NCBI GenBank assembly: GCA_022828595.1 | Contig: JAKGHH010000001.1 | Coordinates: 116,138,999 to 116,202,998, forward strand | DNA: 64,000 nucleotides | Origin: Nelumbo lutea | Taxonomy: Eukaryota > Streptophyta > Magnoliopsida > Proteales > Nelumbonaceae | Reading direction: 5' to 3' | In this document: positions 23,035 through 33,979 of the stretch, piece by piece | Numbering within the stretch: the stretch's first letter is position 1 | How the letters are laid out: the number at the start of each line of letters is the position of its first letter | Notes under the pieces: generated by a model | The model's input: the letters and a program-made list of their open reading frames with translations, nothing else | What the model was told of the DNA's origin: nothing | The model's database searches: none | Made by a program: the position numbers and the translations under genes

Positions 23035-23853
23035 TTATTTTCCTTTCATAAGGAACCCATCATAAATAAAGAAGTCTTCTACTGGCTGCTTATTCACACA
23101 TTTCTCCCATACCTTTTGGAAGTCTTCATCCTGGGCATATAAGTCTTTTAGGCACTCAAAACCCACAATCTCAACACTGAGGGTCTTGATGAGAGCTACA
23201 TGCCTACTAAGTACATCAACCACTTTATTTTGTTGTCCTGTCTTATACACAATTTTATATTGGAACTTGTCTAGGAAAGCAAACCATCTAGCATGTAAAT
23301 CACTTCTTAATTGCTTTTGCCCACTAAGATATTTTAGGGCCTGGTGGTCAATATAGAGAACAAATTCTTTTGCAATTAAATAGTGTTCCCATGTCTTCAG
23401 GGGCGCAATACCTGGTTCATCAGTCTCATGAAAGTGTTGGGTGCATTCGTTAGTCCAAAGGGCATGACTAACCACTCGAACAAGTCATCCCTAGTCTTGA
23501 AGGTTATCTTCCATTCATCTTTGGGACAGATCCTGATCTGATGATAACCACTCTAGAGATCAATCTTTGAGAAAACCACAACTCCATTAAGCTGGTCCAG
23601 CATGTTGTCCAACCTGGGAATAGGAAATTTGTACCCAATGGTGATCTTGTCAATGGCCCTGTTGTCGACACACATTCTCCAACTGTCATCATTTTTAGGT
23701 GTTAATAAGGTAGGTACTGCACGTGCTGATTTGAATGCGTCCATTTTTCAATAATTCTTTTACCTTTTCCCGTAAGATTTCATTCTCCTTATGACTCATC
23801 CTATAATGTGGGAGGTTAAGTAAACTAGCACTTGGAACAAAATCAATATGGTG
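23035..23853 (-). pseudogene. Gypsy RT and RNase H with the RT active site deleted
   Basis: From the protease side: [16 protein letters not shown], a frameshift near 23750, [44 protein letters not shown], and a palm segment ending [12 protein letters not shown] then [10 protein letters not shown]. Directly after this the sequence jumps to TWEHYLIAKEFVLYIDHQAL, which belongs to RNase H. The stretch that should hold the YxDD catalytic box, the thumb and the start of RNase H is missing, several hundred bases by comparison with the family. A TAA replaces a Gln or similar codon near 23854. The element could move only with help from another. Confidence 0.88.
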
Positions 23854-25533
23854 TTATATATCTCTCATGGGAGGGAGTTCATTTGGTAACTCCTCTAGAA
23901 CTACATCATTGAATTCATCCAGTAGTCCCTGTACTTTTGCTGGAATTTTATTTTCATCATTAACATCTTCTCTTTTGACTACTAGCAAATGTATTTCATG
24001 AGTATCCTTACATTCTTTAACAAATTCAGCATGATGATGGGTGATGGTAAGGAAATTCTTCTCATGGTTTTTTGGAGCAGTTGTAATATGTTTTTCAGCT
24101 ATGGGTAACAAAGTATAACATGCACTTTCTTTTTCAAGTTGGTAGGTATTCTTCCTACCCATGTGCCTTGCATTTGTATCAAACTGCCAAGGCCTCCTTA
24201 ACAAAATATGGCAAGCATCCATATCTACAATATCACAATATACTTCATCATGGTACTTACCAATAGAAAAAGGTACCTTGCAGCATTCTTCTACTCGTAC
24301 GCCGCCTCCTTCCTTGATCCACCCAATTGTGTATGGGTTGGGGTGTTTTTCAGGAACCAACTGTAATTGTTGGATGACATCCCTGCAAATAGTATTTTCC
24401 TGACTGCCACTATCAATAATTAAATTAAATAATTTTCCCTTGACAGTACATCTGGTACGGAATAATCTGTGCCTTTGAGAAGTATCATTATTTTTCTGGG
24501 ACAACATTAATTTTCTTACCACACAAGTATACTCCTCATGTTCATATGGACCCTCTTCATCCTCCCCATCATGTCCACAATATACTTCCTCCTCAATATC
24601 TTCTTCTTCCTCCCTTTCTACCATATTAACTGCCTTCCTCCTGGGATTGTCACTGGACCTATGTCCCACCTCATTACATGTAAAACATTTAATAGGAACA
24701 GGCCTTGCATAAGGGTTACTGGGTTTAGGAGGGTTGGAAGGATTACCTCGAGTATGTCCTTCAGTAGTAGCCTTACCGGCGTTACTTGTGCTTGCCGGGT
24801 GAAATGGTGGTACTGTCGGGACTGATTTGCTCCTGTCGACAATTGCCGATCTGTTGTCGTTCCCACTGTACCGATGGTAATTATCACTGCGTGCCTTGTC
24901 TTGGAACATTAATTCTACTTTCAAGGCTAGGTTCCTTGCTTCCTGCACACTGAGAACCATCTGTACACCAATTTTGTCCCTGATGGACGATCTCAACCCA
25001 CTCAGATAACGGGCTGCCTACTGGTTATCACTTTCAGACAACTGGTTTCTTTCTGCTAATCTTAAAAATTCTGATGTATACTCATTAACACTATGTGAAC
25101 CCTACGCACACCGCTGATAAGATTCAAACATATATTGTTCATAGTCAAGAGGTAAAAATCTACCTCTGATTAATTGTTTCATGCGCCTCCAGGTTCGGAC
25201 AGGACCCCTTCCTTCTCTCATCTGGGTCTCTCTCATCCATTCCCACCAAACAGATGCGCCTCCCTTTAATCGAAAAGCTACCAGTTTTACCCTTTGTTCC
25301 TCTGGTATCTCCATGTAATCAAAGAACCTATCGACTTCTATGATCCAATCCAGAAGTCCCTCTATGCCAAGATCTCCACTAAAAGTAGGAATATCTACCT
25401 TGAGTTTAAATTCATCATTATTCCTACGGGGATTGAAATTACCTTGATTGTGCCAATTTCTACCGTTTCTATCATGTCCGGGAAGAACTGGAGCACCACC
25501 AAATTCCAGATCATCATCACTATCATCGTCCAA
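23854..25533 (-). pseudogene. Gypsy gag and protease region
   Basis: Gag begins with an acidic stretch (MDDDSDDDLEFGGAPVLPG), then the capsid-type block VDIPTFSGDLGIEGLLDWI, DYMEIPEEQRVKLVAFRLKG and GASVWWEW. Two in-frame TAG codons follow (25102-25104 and about 25018-25020). Next come SGLRSSIRDKIG, a zinc knuckle CFTCNEVGHRSSDN whose last cysteine is replaced, acidic repeats, and the protease with LIIDSGSQENTICRDV. Gag packages the RNA; the protease matures the polyprotein. The frame is the same on both sides of the two stops. Confidence 0.85.
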
Positions 25534-25799
25534 GACTAGTTGTCATAGCGTAGTACGGACGAGTGGTCTGTCGTGGTCGTCTCCCTCGATTTGTTGTGGA
25601 TGTTCCCGGTTCCATGGAGCAACCTCCCGTAACAAGGTTCATAGTTGTTCAGCCATCTCTGCCAACTGCTGCTCAACGTTACGTGTGGCTGTACGCTGCT
25701 CTTCGATTGCTCTCCAAACAGCTGGAAACCCCTGATCTCCGTCACGGGGTGGGTTGTGACTTCTACCGTCTGGGTTGAACATGACTGGGAGAATTCCCT

Positions 25800-25811
25800 G
25801 CTCTGATACCA
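25800..25811 (-). promoter_or_regulatory. Primer binding site for tRNA-iMet
   Basis: Minus strand reads TGGTATCAGAGC, the standard complement to the 3' end of initiator methionine tRNA, two bases inside the 5' LTR. Confidence 0.95.
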
Positions 25812-25813
25812 CC

Positions 25814-26338
25814 TGACGCAGTGTGGAAGCAATGAGAAACCAGGCTGGCTATGCAAACACCGGGCAATCGCTAGCTTCTAGCAAAGAACACCGGATTCTC
25901 TAGGAGAGGGAAAAGGTGGCGAAAATAAGAAGAAGAGAACTTGAAGAAATTCTGAAAATATGAAGTATGAATTGATGATTAATTTTGGGAAAATAGCAGT
26001 ATTTATATTACATTTAGAAATTGTAAATAACTAGGAAAGAAAATGAATCTTGATCTTGATCTTGATCCTCTTGGGCTTGATCTTCCACCGTCCGATCTCC
26101 CTGGCTCTCCTTATGCGTGAATCTGGGAGTCTTGGATTTCTTGATGCTTCTTGGAGTCTTTGTTGGATCTTGGTTGGAGTCTTGAATTCTTGCTAATCTT
26201 GGAAGAGTCTTAATAATCTTGGATTCTTGATAAGTTTTGGAGTCTTGGATTAAGTCTTGAATTATTCTTTCTTGACTTATCTTGGACTCTTGTCCTTATC
26301 CTAGGAGCTGCCGCCCCTAGGGGTGAGATGGGCCTCCA
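25814..26338 (-). repeat. 5' LTR of the minus-strand gypsy element
   Basis: In plus orientation starts TGACGCAG and ends CTCCA; 525 bp. Partner of 21025-21562. Confidence 0.9.
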
Positions 26339-26723
26339 TGAACACACCACCAACATGAGTTTGAAAAAGTCATGTTGTGCATTGCTTCATATGTCCAGTG
26401 GCCAGGTTGCAGTATCCTTCTTTCTTGACCTCCATACATGAATAGCCCCCACCTAATTGTAAAAAGGTCTTTTTGAGAAAGTGGGTTCAGACCTCATTCT
26501 GTTTAGATGTAGGTAAATTTTGGTTTGGGGGATTGCGTGTATTGAATTTCAAGCAGATCATCGTTGCAATTAGAGTAACAAATGTTTATGTTATGGAGCT
26601 TAATTTCTTTTGTTTCTCATCAGGGGTTTATCTAGTGGGATGAAAGTGAAATCCATAAGGGAGAAGATTGGTTAAATGATGCCACTTTTTCCTGATTCCT
26701 CGTCCTTACCATAAAGAATTTCA
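26339..26723. other. Flank between gypsy element and MITE
   Basis: No gene recognised. ctcatcag at about 26617-26624 resembles an intron acceptor followed by a short open stretch, but I could not assign it. Confidence 0.4.
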
Positions 26724-26726
26724 TAA

Positions 26727-26845
26727 GGCTCAGTTTGGAAGGAGTACAAATGCAAATTTGTATAGTGCAAATACGTACAAAATAATACAAAATACAAAGT
26801 TTTACACTCTACAAATTTGCATTTGTACTCCTTCCAAACCGAGCC
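26727..26845. mobile_element. PIF/Harbinger-type (Tourist-like) MITE
   Basis: 119-bp near-palindrome. Left end GGCTCAGTTTGGAAGGAG and right end the complement of GGCTCGGTTTGGAAGGAG; pairing extends about 40 bp inward, leaving a short AT-rich centre. Flanked on both sides by TAA (26724-26726 and 26846-26848), the 3-bp target duplication usual for PIF/Harbinger. No coding capacity; it would depend on a transposase elsewhere. Confidence 0.88.
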
Positions 26846-26925
26846 TAATACTTTTTTCCTAGTGTTCAAGTTATTGCTTGCTAGGTATAAGTCTATAAAC
26901 ATGGTGTACCATTATGGTCCTATTC

Positions 26926-27270
26926 GCTTTTCGGTAAGTTACTTACCCGAGTAAATACAATTACTTGGGTAACTTTTTCCTAGGAAACACTTACCCGGAT
27001 AAGTGTATTTGCCCATGTTCTTTTATTTCTCATGTAAATAAGGCAATGACCATTTTAGCCATAAAAATCCATTATTAAAAGGGGTATTTTTGTCTCATTC
27101 AAGTGTTGGCAACTTTCCCCCTAGGTGGGAAAATTGTTTACCCACCCAGGTAAATGGTACGTAGGAAAATAAACTTTCCCTAGTCCCCACATAAATATGA
27201 AGAAAGAACATGGGATTCTTGGTCAATGGAAACTTTCCCCTCTTTCAAAATCTGAAAAAAGAACACCCCC
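26926..27270. mobile_element. Possible second MITE-like element
   Basis: The ends ggtcctattcgcttttcgg and the complement of the right side (gggtgttcttttttcag) are weakly inverted. The inside has a clear small palindrome, ttacccgagtaa with ttacttgggtaa, at about 26944-26973. No convincing target duplication. Treated as a candidate only. Confidence 0.3.
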
Positions 27271-29164
27271 TATATTCATATGTTTTCTAGACAGTAAATG
27301 AAGCCACCGCTTTTACACATCTCTACCTTTCCTTTTAATAGCTTCCATAATTGCAAATGGCATGGAGTTCTAGCTTAGTTTCCATGTATAAATTTGAATG
27401 TGCTTTTCACCCTTGAGTGGGCCATAAGTTTGGCATAGCCTTCTTTTGATGCATCTCATTAGGAATGCTATACCGTGTGTTCTTTTCTTAGGTTAGAAAT
27501 ATGTAAGGTATATTTTGAAAATTTAAAAGAGAATGAAGGGTAAAAGATCCACAAGGTATATTTAAATCTTTCTAAAAATATTTAGGGTACATTTAAGTAA
27601 ATTTACAAAAACCCAGGCTATGTTTAAGTCTTTTAGCCTTTATATAACCTTGGCATGTTGACAAATTCCCCAAATTGCATATGTCCAACCTTATCGTGGT
27701 TCCTCTACCATATAAGTGATTCAAAGAAATGTATCGACATATGCCTTCACCTAGCTAAAAGAAACATATCGCCCACAACCTATCAATGGTCTTATAAGAT
27801 GAAAAAATTGTAGCTTCTATTAATAGGAAAAGGAAGCCTTACGAAAACAATAGCAATTTACCAATTAAGAAAACCTAATCCATCAAAAAAGGAACTATGG
27901 TCTATGAACTGCATTAATTTTAAAATTATGGTTTAACCATCAAGATAAAAACAACAAGCAAGTGATTTGGGTGTTTGGAAAGATCAGGAATCCAATTTTC
28001 CACCATCCAATTTTTGCTCAATCCATTCAATTACCTCTTTATACCCTTTTTTGAGACTCCAAAACTTGAATATATAATCAAATTAACCCGAGACTTGTCG
28101 AAACCCAAAATTCATTCTTTTTGACACAACCCGCACGTTAAAAGTCCAACTAAATTATACCAATAAACCTAACATTTGATTAACAGGAACATTGAGGTCA
28201 ACATCTAATACTACATGGGCTTTAGTACCATAATCAGACATTATCCCTAGACTTAGGAAACTATAATTTAGTTACATATTGAATTTCATGACCAAAGCCC
28301 AAAGATTCATCATTCATCACACCAACTTTTTCTCCAACAGTCCCAATTTACACAATGTTTAAACCTTCACTCCATGAAATCGAATCCAACAAATTCCTTG
28401 CCTTAATGATACTAAGATGCGATCAACCATCAAATCCCATCTCAAATCTTTGACAATAATCAATCATAAAAATGCTAAGTTTCCATTTCGTCATTATTGA
28501 ATGAGTAAAGCTAGACAACTAAGATCAACAAATACTTTCTTAAATCCAAACCTTCTACTTAGATCCCCATCTTAATCCTTGATCACATGTTAAATTTTAA
28601 CTCAAAATTTCCTTGTTTAATTGTTCTATCAATAAAGATTTCAATTTCATGCTTATGATTAAGTAATACAAGAAATTGTAACCAATAAACCAAACCCCTC
28701 TCAGCAACTCCAAAATCCTCAAAATAACATAGTAGTCCAATTTTAGCCTTAAATTCCTTCATTTTCTTTCAAATAAAGCAAGATTTTGTTTCAACAAATT
28801 TCATTGATTAAAGCATATCAAGCTGTAGATCTTCATCATCCAAACCTCATTTGACCAATTATACCTCACTACTACATTTTTATAGACTGGAAAAATCATA
28901 GTACATCAAGTTTTGTGATCTAACTCCTCTTTTTTTACCACTAAACAAGCAAGATTTCATTCAAGCCTTCTCATTGGTTAATGATTCATAAGCTAAAATC
29001 TTGATTTGAACCTAATATTTCAATCTACACCCCTAATAAAAAATCTATCTCTTACCTCAAATTCAAGATATTCAAAGATACCTACCCACCAAATTTCATC
29101 ACAGGATTTCCTTTTTTGGCTCACTATCAAACAAAAATTCAGTTTCAACAATATTTCTCATTGA
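27271..29164. other. AT-rich, G-poor intergenic sequence
   Basis: No gene. From about 28080 to 29160 the + strand is unusually poor in G and rich in A, C and T, with recurring words such as aaatttcat and ccaaaacc. Confidence 0.6.
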
Positions 29165-30715
29165 TTAGAGCTTATTGGTGGGTGTCAAATCCAACCAAAG
29201 ATAAATGTCCTACTCAAATTAAATATTTGTATATAGTGATGAGCAAGGTCGTCTCCACAGGGATTGGGCGACTTATTTTCAAGTAAACGAAGTAGGGGTT
29301 GTAAAGTTAAGGAAAATAAGATGAAATAAAAGCAAACAATAGAAAGCAATGATCAAATCGATGGAAGCTAGCTTCTGATTAACTCTTATCATTGATCATC
29401 GATGCAAGGATAAATTCATATGTTTATGAATAAATTGGTAATAACCATTAACAAGCTCTAACAGCCAGCCTCTACTCGTATTATTCGACAACCAAAATGA
29501 GCTCTTTGATTGCTTCTCTTATTAATAGACAATCCTAAACAAGCTCTTAGGATTTAATCTATTAATAGCATTAAGAGGGGAGAGACCCAATTCTGGTCAG
29601 CGATCTCACGAGCTCGGACCGTTTAAACCAGATCATATATCTTCCTAACATAAATCAAAAATTTTTCTATAATCAATTATGCTAGTTGCCACCATGATTA
29701 AACCTACCAATCATATACGAAATTGGAGGTTCAATCGGCCATAGATTATTCTTGTTGAATGAGCAAGGGCACCTTCTTGCTTAATCAATAAAAATAATCT
29801 TCACAGGAAATCGTAGAAAACATATGAATACCCATAAACAATAAACTAAAATAAAAATCAATTAGATCTCATAATGTTTATAGAATCAAAGCTTTCCTAA
29901 CCTTTCAACCAGAAAATAAAACCTTATACACACTTCATGATGAAATCGTAGCTTTCAGATGAGGGGGCGAAATTTGCTTCTTCCTCCTTAGTTGTTGATT
30001 GCTCTCTTCGAAGGTTGAAGCTCTCTTGGAGGATTTGATGATGCCCTGGGTGCTAGTCCACCCCCCTTTATATAGCTTTAGGCGGAGAGACTATTTCCAA
30101 TTCCTTTTTAGAGTTCTTTCTCAAAAATATAAAGTCTTATTTCCTAATGGGATAATGATTAATTTAGATCTAATCTTATCATTATCTTTAAACAGAAATT
30201 CTTAACTAAGATGGACTCTAACTCTTTCTTTCTTTTTCTTTTTAGAAATACAGCAAGAATTCGAATTTAATAAAACTCTTTGATGATTCAGCCAAATTCT
30301 TATTCTTGCATGCTGAATTCGTATTGGGTTTTCTCAACAATTTGGACCGCTACAAGGCTTCTCTACAAACTGGGTTTCTGCTGTGAGTTTTCTTAGACTT
30401 CAGGCCCAATTTTGACCTTGATGCAATCCGAATCTATCAAAACTAAAAACATGAAAGTTGTAGAGTTTTTCCTTATTTTTTCAATGCATGTTGAATCATC
30501 TCAATCGGAGTTCATATGGGAGAGTTATGCCCAAATTACCACGTGACACCGAAATTATGAAAAATTACCCATTAGCTTTGTTTTTCTCCTAGCGCATCCT
30601 TTTGTGCCCTAAATCAAAACACAAGAATAGTGAGTCCAATTAGGTACTAAAGAAGTATAAAAGACTAAATATTAAGAGGTAAAAATATGATAATTTTCAT
30701 TCTCATCACTTATCA
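29165..30715. other. Possible retroelement-derived block, unidentified
   Basis: Starts near gtgggtgtcaaatccaacc, includes ggtcgtctccacaggg, and ends near attctcatcacttatcaat. The style recalls dispersed non-coding retroelement sequence in plants, but I see no coding domain and no flanking repeat. Contains short ORFs without motifs. Confidence 0.3.
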
Positions 30716-31379
30716 ATCATAGAACTCCATGTTCAAAGATCCAAAAATCCTCAATAGCTCAAATTTTATAACCTAATTCACACATTTGATTGCCAAACTA
30801 GAAAGATCTTGTATCGACAAAGTAAATTAAATAACCCCTTCTTCTGTCCCAACCTAAGACTTCTAAAAGGTGGGACTGATGTCAACTCTATACTCAACCA
30901 AGGTTTTAAAAGGCTAAAGGCGTAATTGACACGTAATGATGCCCCAAAATGGTAAGGCATAAGCCTTAAAGTTAAAGGAATAAATTAACTAAAGCTTGTA
31001 AATTGATGAAAATAATATATAATATACCAAATTAAAATGATAGAAAGTACACATATCCATAACTAGAAGTTTATAAGTAATAAGTTTCAGCAATTAAGTA
31101 TTAAATAAATAATAACTAATCAACTAATAATTATTAACATTTTACATTTCTTGTAAAAAAACCAAGGCAGCCTTTCTTGAACATAGGGAATGACATAAGG
31201 GCCATTTTGGCCATTTCAAATTTATGTTATTTGCCACTAGGAGGTCAAATTCCAACATAACATGGACAATCCAAAAATAACGCCATTGAGCACAAGAAAC
31301 CTTAGACAAAAATCATAAAAATCTTGGATTGATTGATTAAACCCTTGGAGGTCCTCTGAAAAACCCTATTATATCAGGA
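30716..31379. other. AT-rich sequence, nothing recognised
   Basis: No ORF or repeat of note beyond simple AT-rich words. Confidence 0.5.
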
Positions 31380-32235
31380 TTCTTGAGTCTTCTTGCATGT
31401 TTAGGATTTTCCTAAAGCCCAAGCCATGTTATTGGATATGTTTTAGACCTGGTTTCCCTTCCCTTTCTCTATAAATAGAGACCCAAATCGAGCTCAAAGG
31501 AAATGAAGAGTGCCTAGAAGAATTCTCAATCCTTGTAAATGTCCTATTTTCAAGAAATGTCTAAGCCTTTGAGCCTTAAACTTCAAATTCGCCCACTGTG
31601 TTTCAGATTTCAAATTTGCAAGAACTCTTTAAACCTTTGACAAGTTCAAATTCTCCTTGGCATTAAAGGGTCGAATAAAAGCACTTCACTAGCTTAAGAA
31701 CTCCTCTAAACACCATTTCAATTTGGTTCAACTGTTGGAAAATTCTTTCCAAAGTCGCATATGAGAGGTAAGCCTCTTGTTTCATCTTTCAACTCATCAA
31801 GTTCGTAGTTCTTGAGTTTATTCTGGTTTTGGGTTATTTGAAGTTCTAAAGACTTGGGGGGTTGCATTTCCAACTTCTTCTAGGCTAGGATAAAGAGGTA
31901 GAGAGACAACAATCTTAGGCAAATCAATACCTATGGTCCGAGAACATCTCCTCAAACCAATTTCAAGAGAAGTTGGAAGCATTTTTCACAAGTTTTTAGG
32001 AATTCGTAACAATCTTTCTACTGTTTTATGTTAGAACTAAACCTAAAGAACTCTTGTATTGGGTTGCTATAGTAGCTTGAAAAGACGGGTGCTTAACACC
32101 TTCTCTCTTCTAATCCATTCTGATCCAAAATTTCTGGGTTAATTTCCTTTCTCATGGAGAAATGGAGTTACTATTTGAAAAACAAAATTAATTTTCCATA
32201 GCTAAAATGAGGATCAATTTCCTATAAAAAATAGG
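31380..32235 (+). repeat. LTR-like relic (3' part) of a Tat/Ogre-like or related element
   Basis: A TATA box (TATAAATA at 31470-31477) is followed about 600 bp later by gggtgcttaacaccttct, then a spacer with tttctggg and tttcctataaaaaatagg, and finally a primer-site-like word. The gtgcttaacacctt ... ggtggcgactc pattern is one I know from the ends of plant gypsy LTRs. Left end not defined and no partner LTR seen. Confidence 0.4.
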
Positions 32236-32245
32236 TGGTGACTCC
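32236..32245 (+). promoter_or_regulatory. Possible primer binding site of the LTR relic
   Basis: TGGTGACTCC begins with TGG, as a tRNA-complementary site must, and lies where such elements carry TGGCGACTC. One base differs from that form. Confidence 0.35.
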
Positions 32246-32404
32246 TCTTTGAATAAAAAATGAGCTTCCTAGAGCTCACACAATCCTTCTAATTAAGCTA
32301 CAAAGTAGATGAATATAATTAGCAAAATATAGGCAAAATAGGAGGCAACAAAACCCTAAAAGTCTAAGCACTCATGGTGTGACTCTCTAAGCATGAAAAC
32401 CTAG

Positions 32405-33667
32405 GTGCTCATGGTGTCTTCTTTGAGTGATCCTATTGTAGCATATCCAAAACCCTCCTTTGCATCAATTCTCTCTCGTCTCTCCCTTTTATCTAAGTCG
32501 TCGATTGATGTTCCTATTGTCCAGTTGTGTTTAAAGGAAAGAGAACCGACTGTCTTCTTCCCTAATGATGTTCTTGAAGAATCCTACAAGGGTCTGAAGT
32601 GGGCACTAATTGGAAAGTGTATGCATGGCCGTCCTCTACCGGAGACAAAGGAGTTTATTTGCAAAGCTTTTCGACTACAAAGTGAGATATGGGTTACATT
32701 GCTCGATCCTAAGCATATCTTAATCAGGTTTGCTGATGAACCTGACTTCCAAAATGTATGGATGTGTGAATTTTTTAGAATAAAATTGTTTACTTTCTGA
32801 AGATTCAAATGGGTTCCAGAGTTAGAACCTGGCTAGGAACCCTCTGTTGTTCCAGTTTGGATTGCATTTCCTTTCTTGTTAGTGATTTTTTTTTTTTTTT
32901 TTGTTGAGAACCATTTGCAATCCATAGATATGGTGATTGGCTCTGTGATTAAATTTGACCAAGCTACTGCCACTCTCTCTAGAACGTCTGTAGCTTGGGT
33001 TTGTGTTGAGATGGATCTGTTGAAGTAGCATTAGACTGGAGTCTGGATTGGTATTGGTCATGAAGGGTTCTGGCAGGATATCGTTTATGAGAACCCTCCC
33101 TCCTATTGCAAGAGCTGCTACAAAATTGGCCATGCCCGGGAGGATTGCAAGCAAAATAAATTCTGGAAAAGATCAGACAAGGGTGAGAACACTCAGAAGA
33201 CTCTCTCTAGTGAAAAGTCAATCCAGAATGATGTTCCAGTTATCGAACTGTTAGGGCCTGAGCTTCCTCCGACAAGTGACAAAGACACATCTATTGAAAC
33301 TGCTCTTGAATTGACAAACATGGCCGATGTCAATATAGATGCTCCCATCACCATCAAGCATCGAACAGAGCCGAACTAGATACATTTACAGTTGGTAAAT
33401 TCCTCAGAAAATGCTATTGAACAATAGACAATGATTTTATAGACAGAAATCGTGCAGGCCTCTAGCAAACCTCACATCCCAGTGTCGAAGGATGATGCTC
33501 TTCTACCTGGGAAAACTGATAGGGTTAGAGAGCTCGCTATAAGACAAGTATATTCTAAACACAAAAAGGATGGTGTATATATCTCCATTGATGATTTAAA
33601 AGAAATTCAATGGAGGATGGGAGACAGAGTAACATCTTTGTGCAATCTCTTTGAAGGAGAGGGCTAG
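32405..33667 (+). pseudogene. LINE ORF1 (nucleic-acid-binding protein), broken
   Basis: The first block reads PSFASILSRLSLLSKSS, EREPTVFFPNDVLEESYKGL, KWALIGKCMHGRPLPETK and DPKHILIRFADEPDFQNVW, the pattern of the DUF4283 domain of plant LINE ORF1. After a frame break comes a CCHC knuckle at 33107-33148 (CKSCYKIGHAREDCK). A last open piece, 33452-33667, has DDLKEIQWRMGDRV. The protein would coat LINE RNA. A T-run at about 32886-32902 interrupts the middle. Confidence 0.8.
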
Positions 33668-33979
33668 TCTCTCTTTGAGGGTGACAAACAACAGAGAACA
33701 TCAATATGGTCCCCACGTCTTAATCTTCAAATATTCCACCTACCCAAGCCATCAAGGAAGAGACAGTTGTTAATTCTTCTTTTCAACAAGTCACTAAATA
33801 AGACTGAAAAAAAAACAAAGAAAAAAGATCACATTGTTTCGCCATAAAAAAGATAGAGTGACTAGACCCCAAGCCGATTAAGGTACGTCCTTTTCCTCTC
33901 TTAATCAATGAATATTTTATTCTAGATTTCTAGGGGTGTGGGAAAATAACCCCACTATTTGTTGGATTAAAAAGATGAA

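Larger units (their letters stand above)
21025..26338 (-). mobile_element. Ty3/gypsy LTR retrotransposon, both LTRs present, non-autonomous
   Basis: On the minus strand: 5' LTR 26338-25814, primer site, gag with zinc knuckle, protease, RT, RNase H, integrase with GPY/F-type C-terminal domain, polypurine tract, 3' LTR 21562-21025. The gag and integrase look chromovirus-like; I did not find a chromodomain. By my hand alignment the LTRs differ at about 28 of about 525 positions (near 5%), mostly transitions, plus small indels. Coding regions hold stops, frameshifts, a loss of the RT active site and a 330-bp tandem duplication. Probable target duplication: aacaca (21019-21024 and 26341-26346), with two extra bases on the right. 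Confidence 0.92.
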
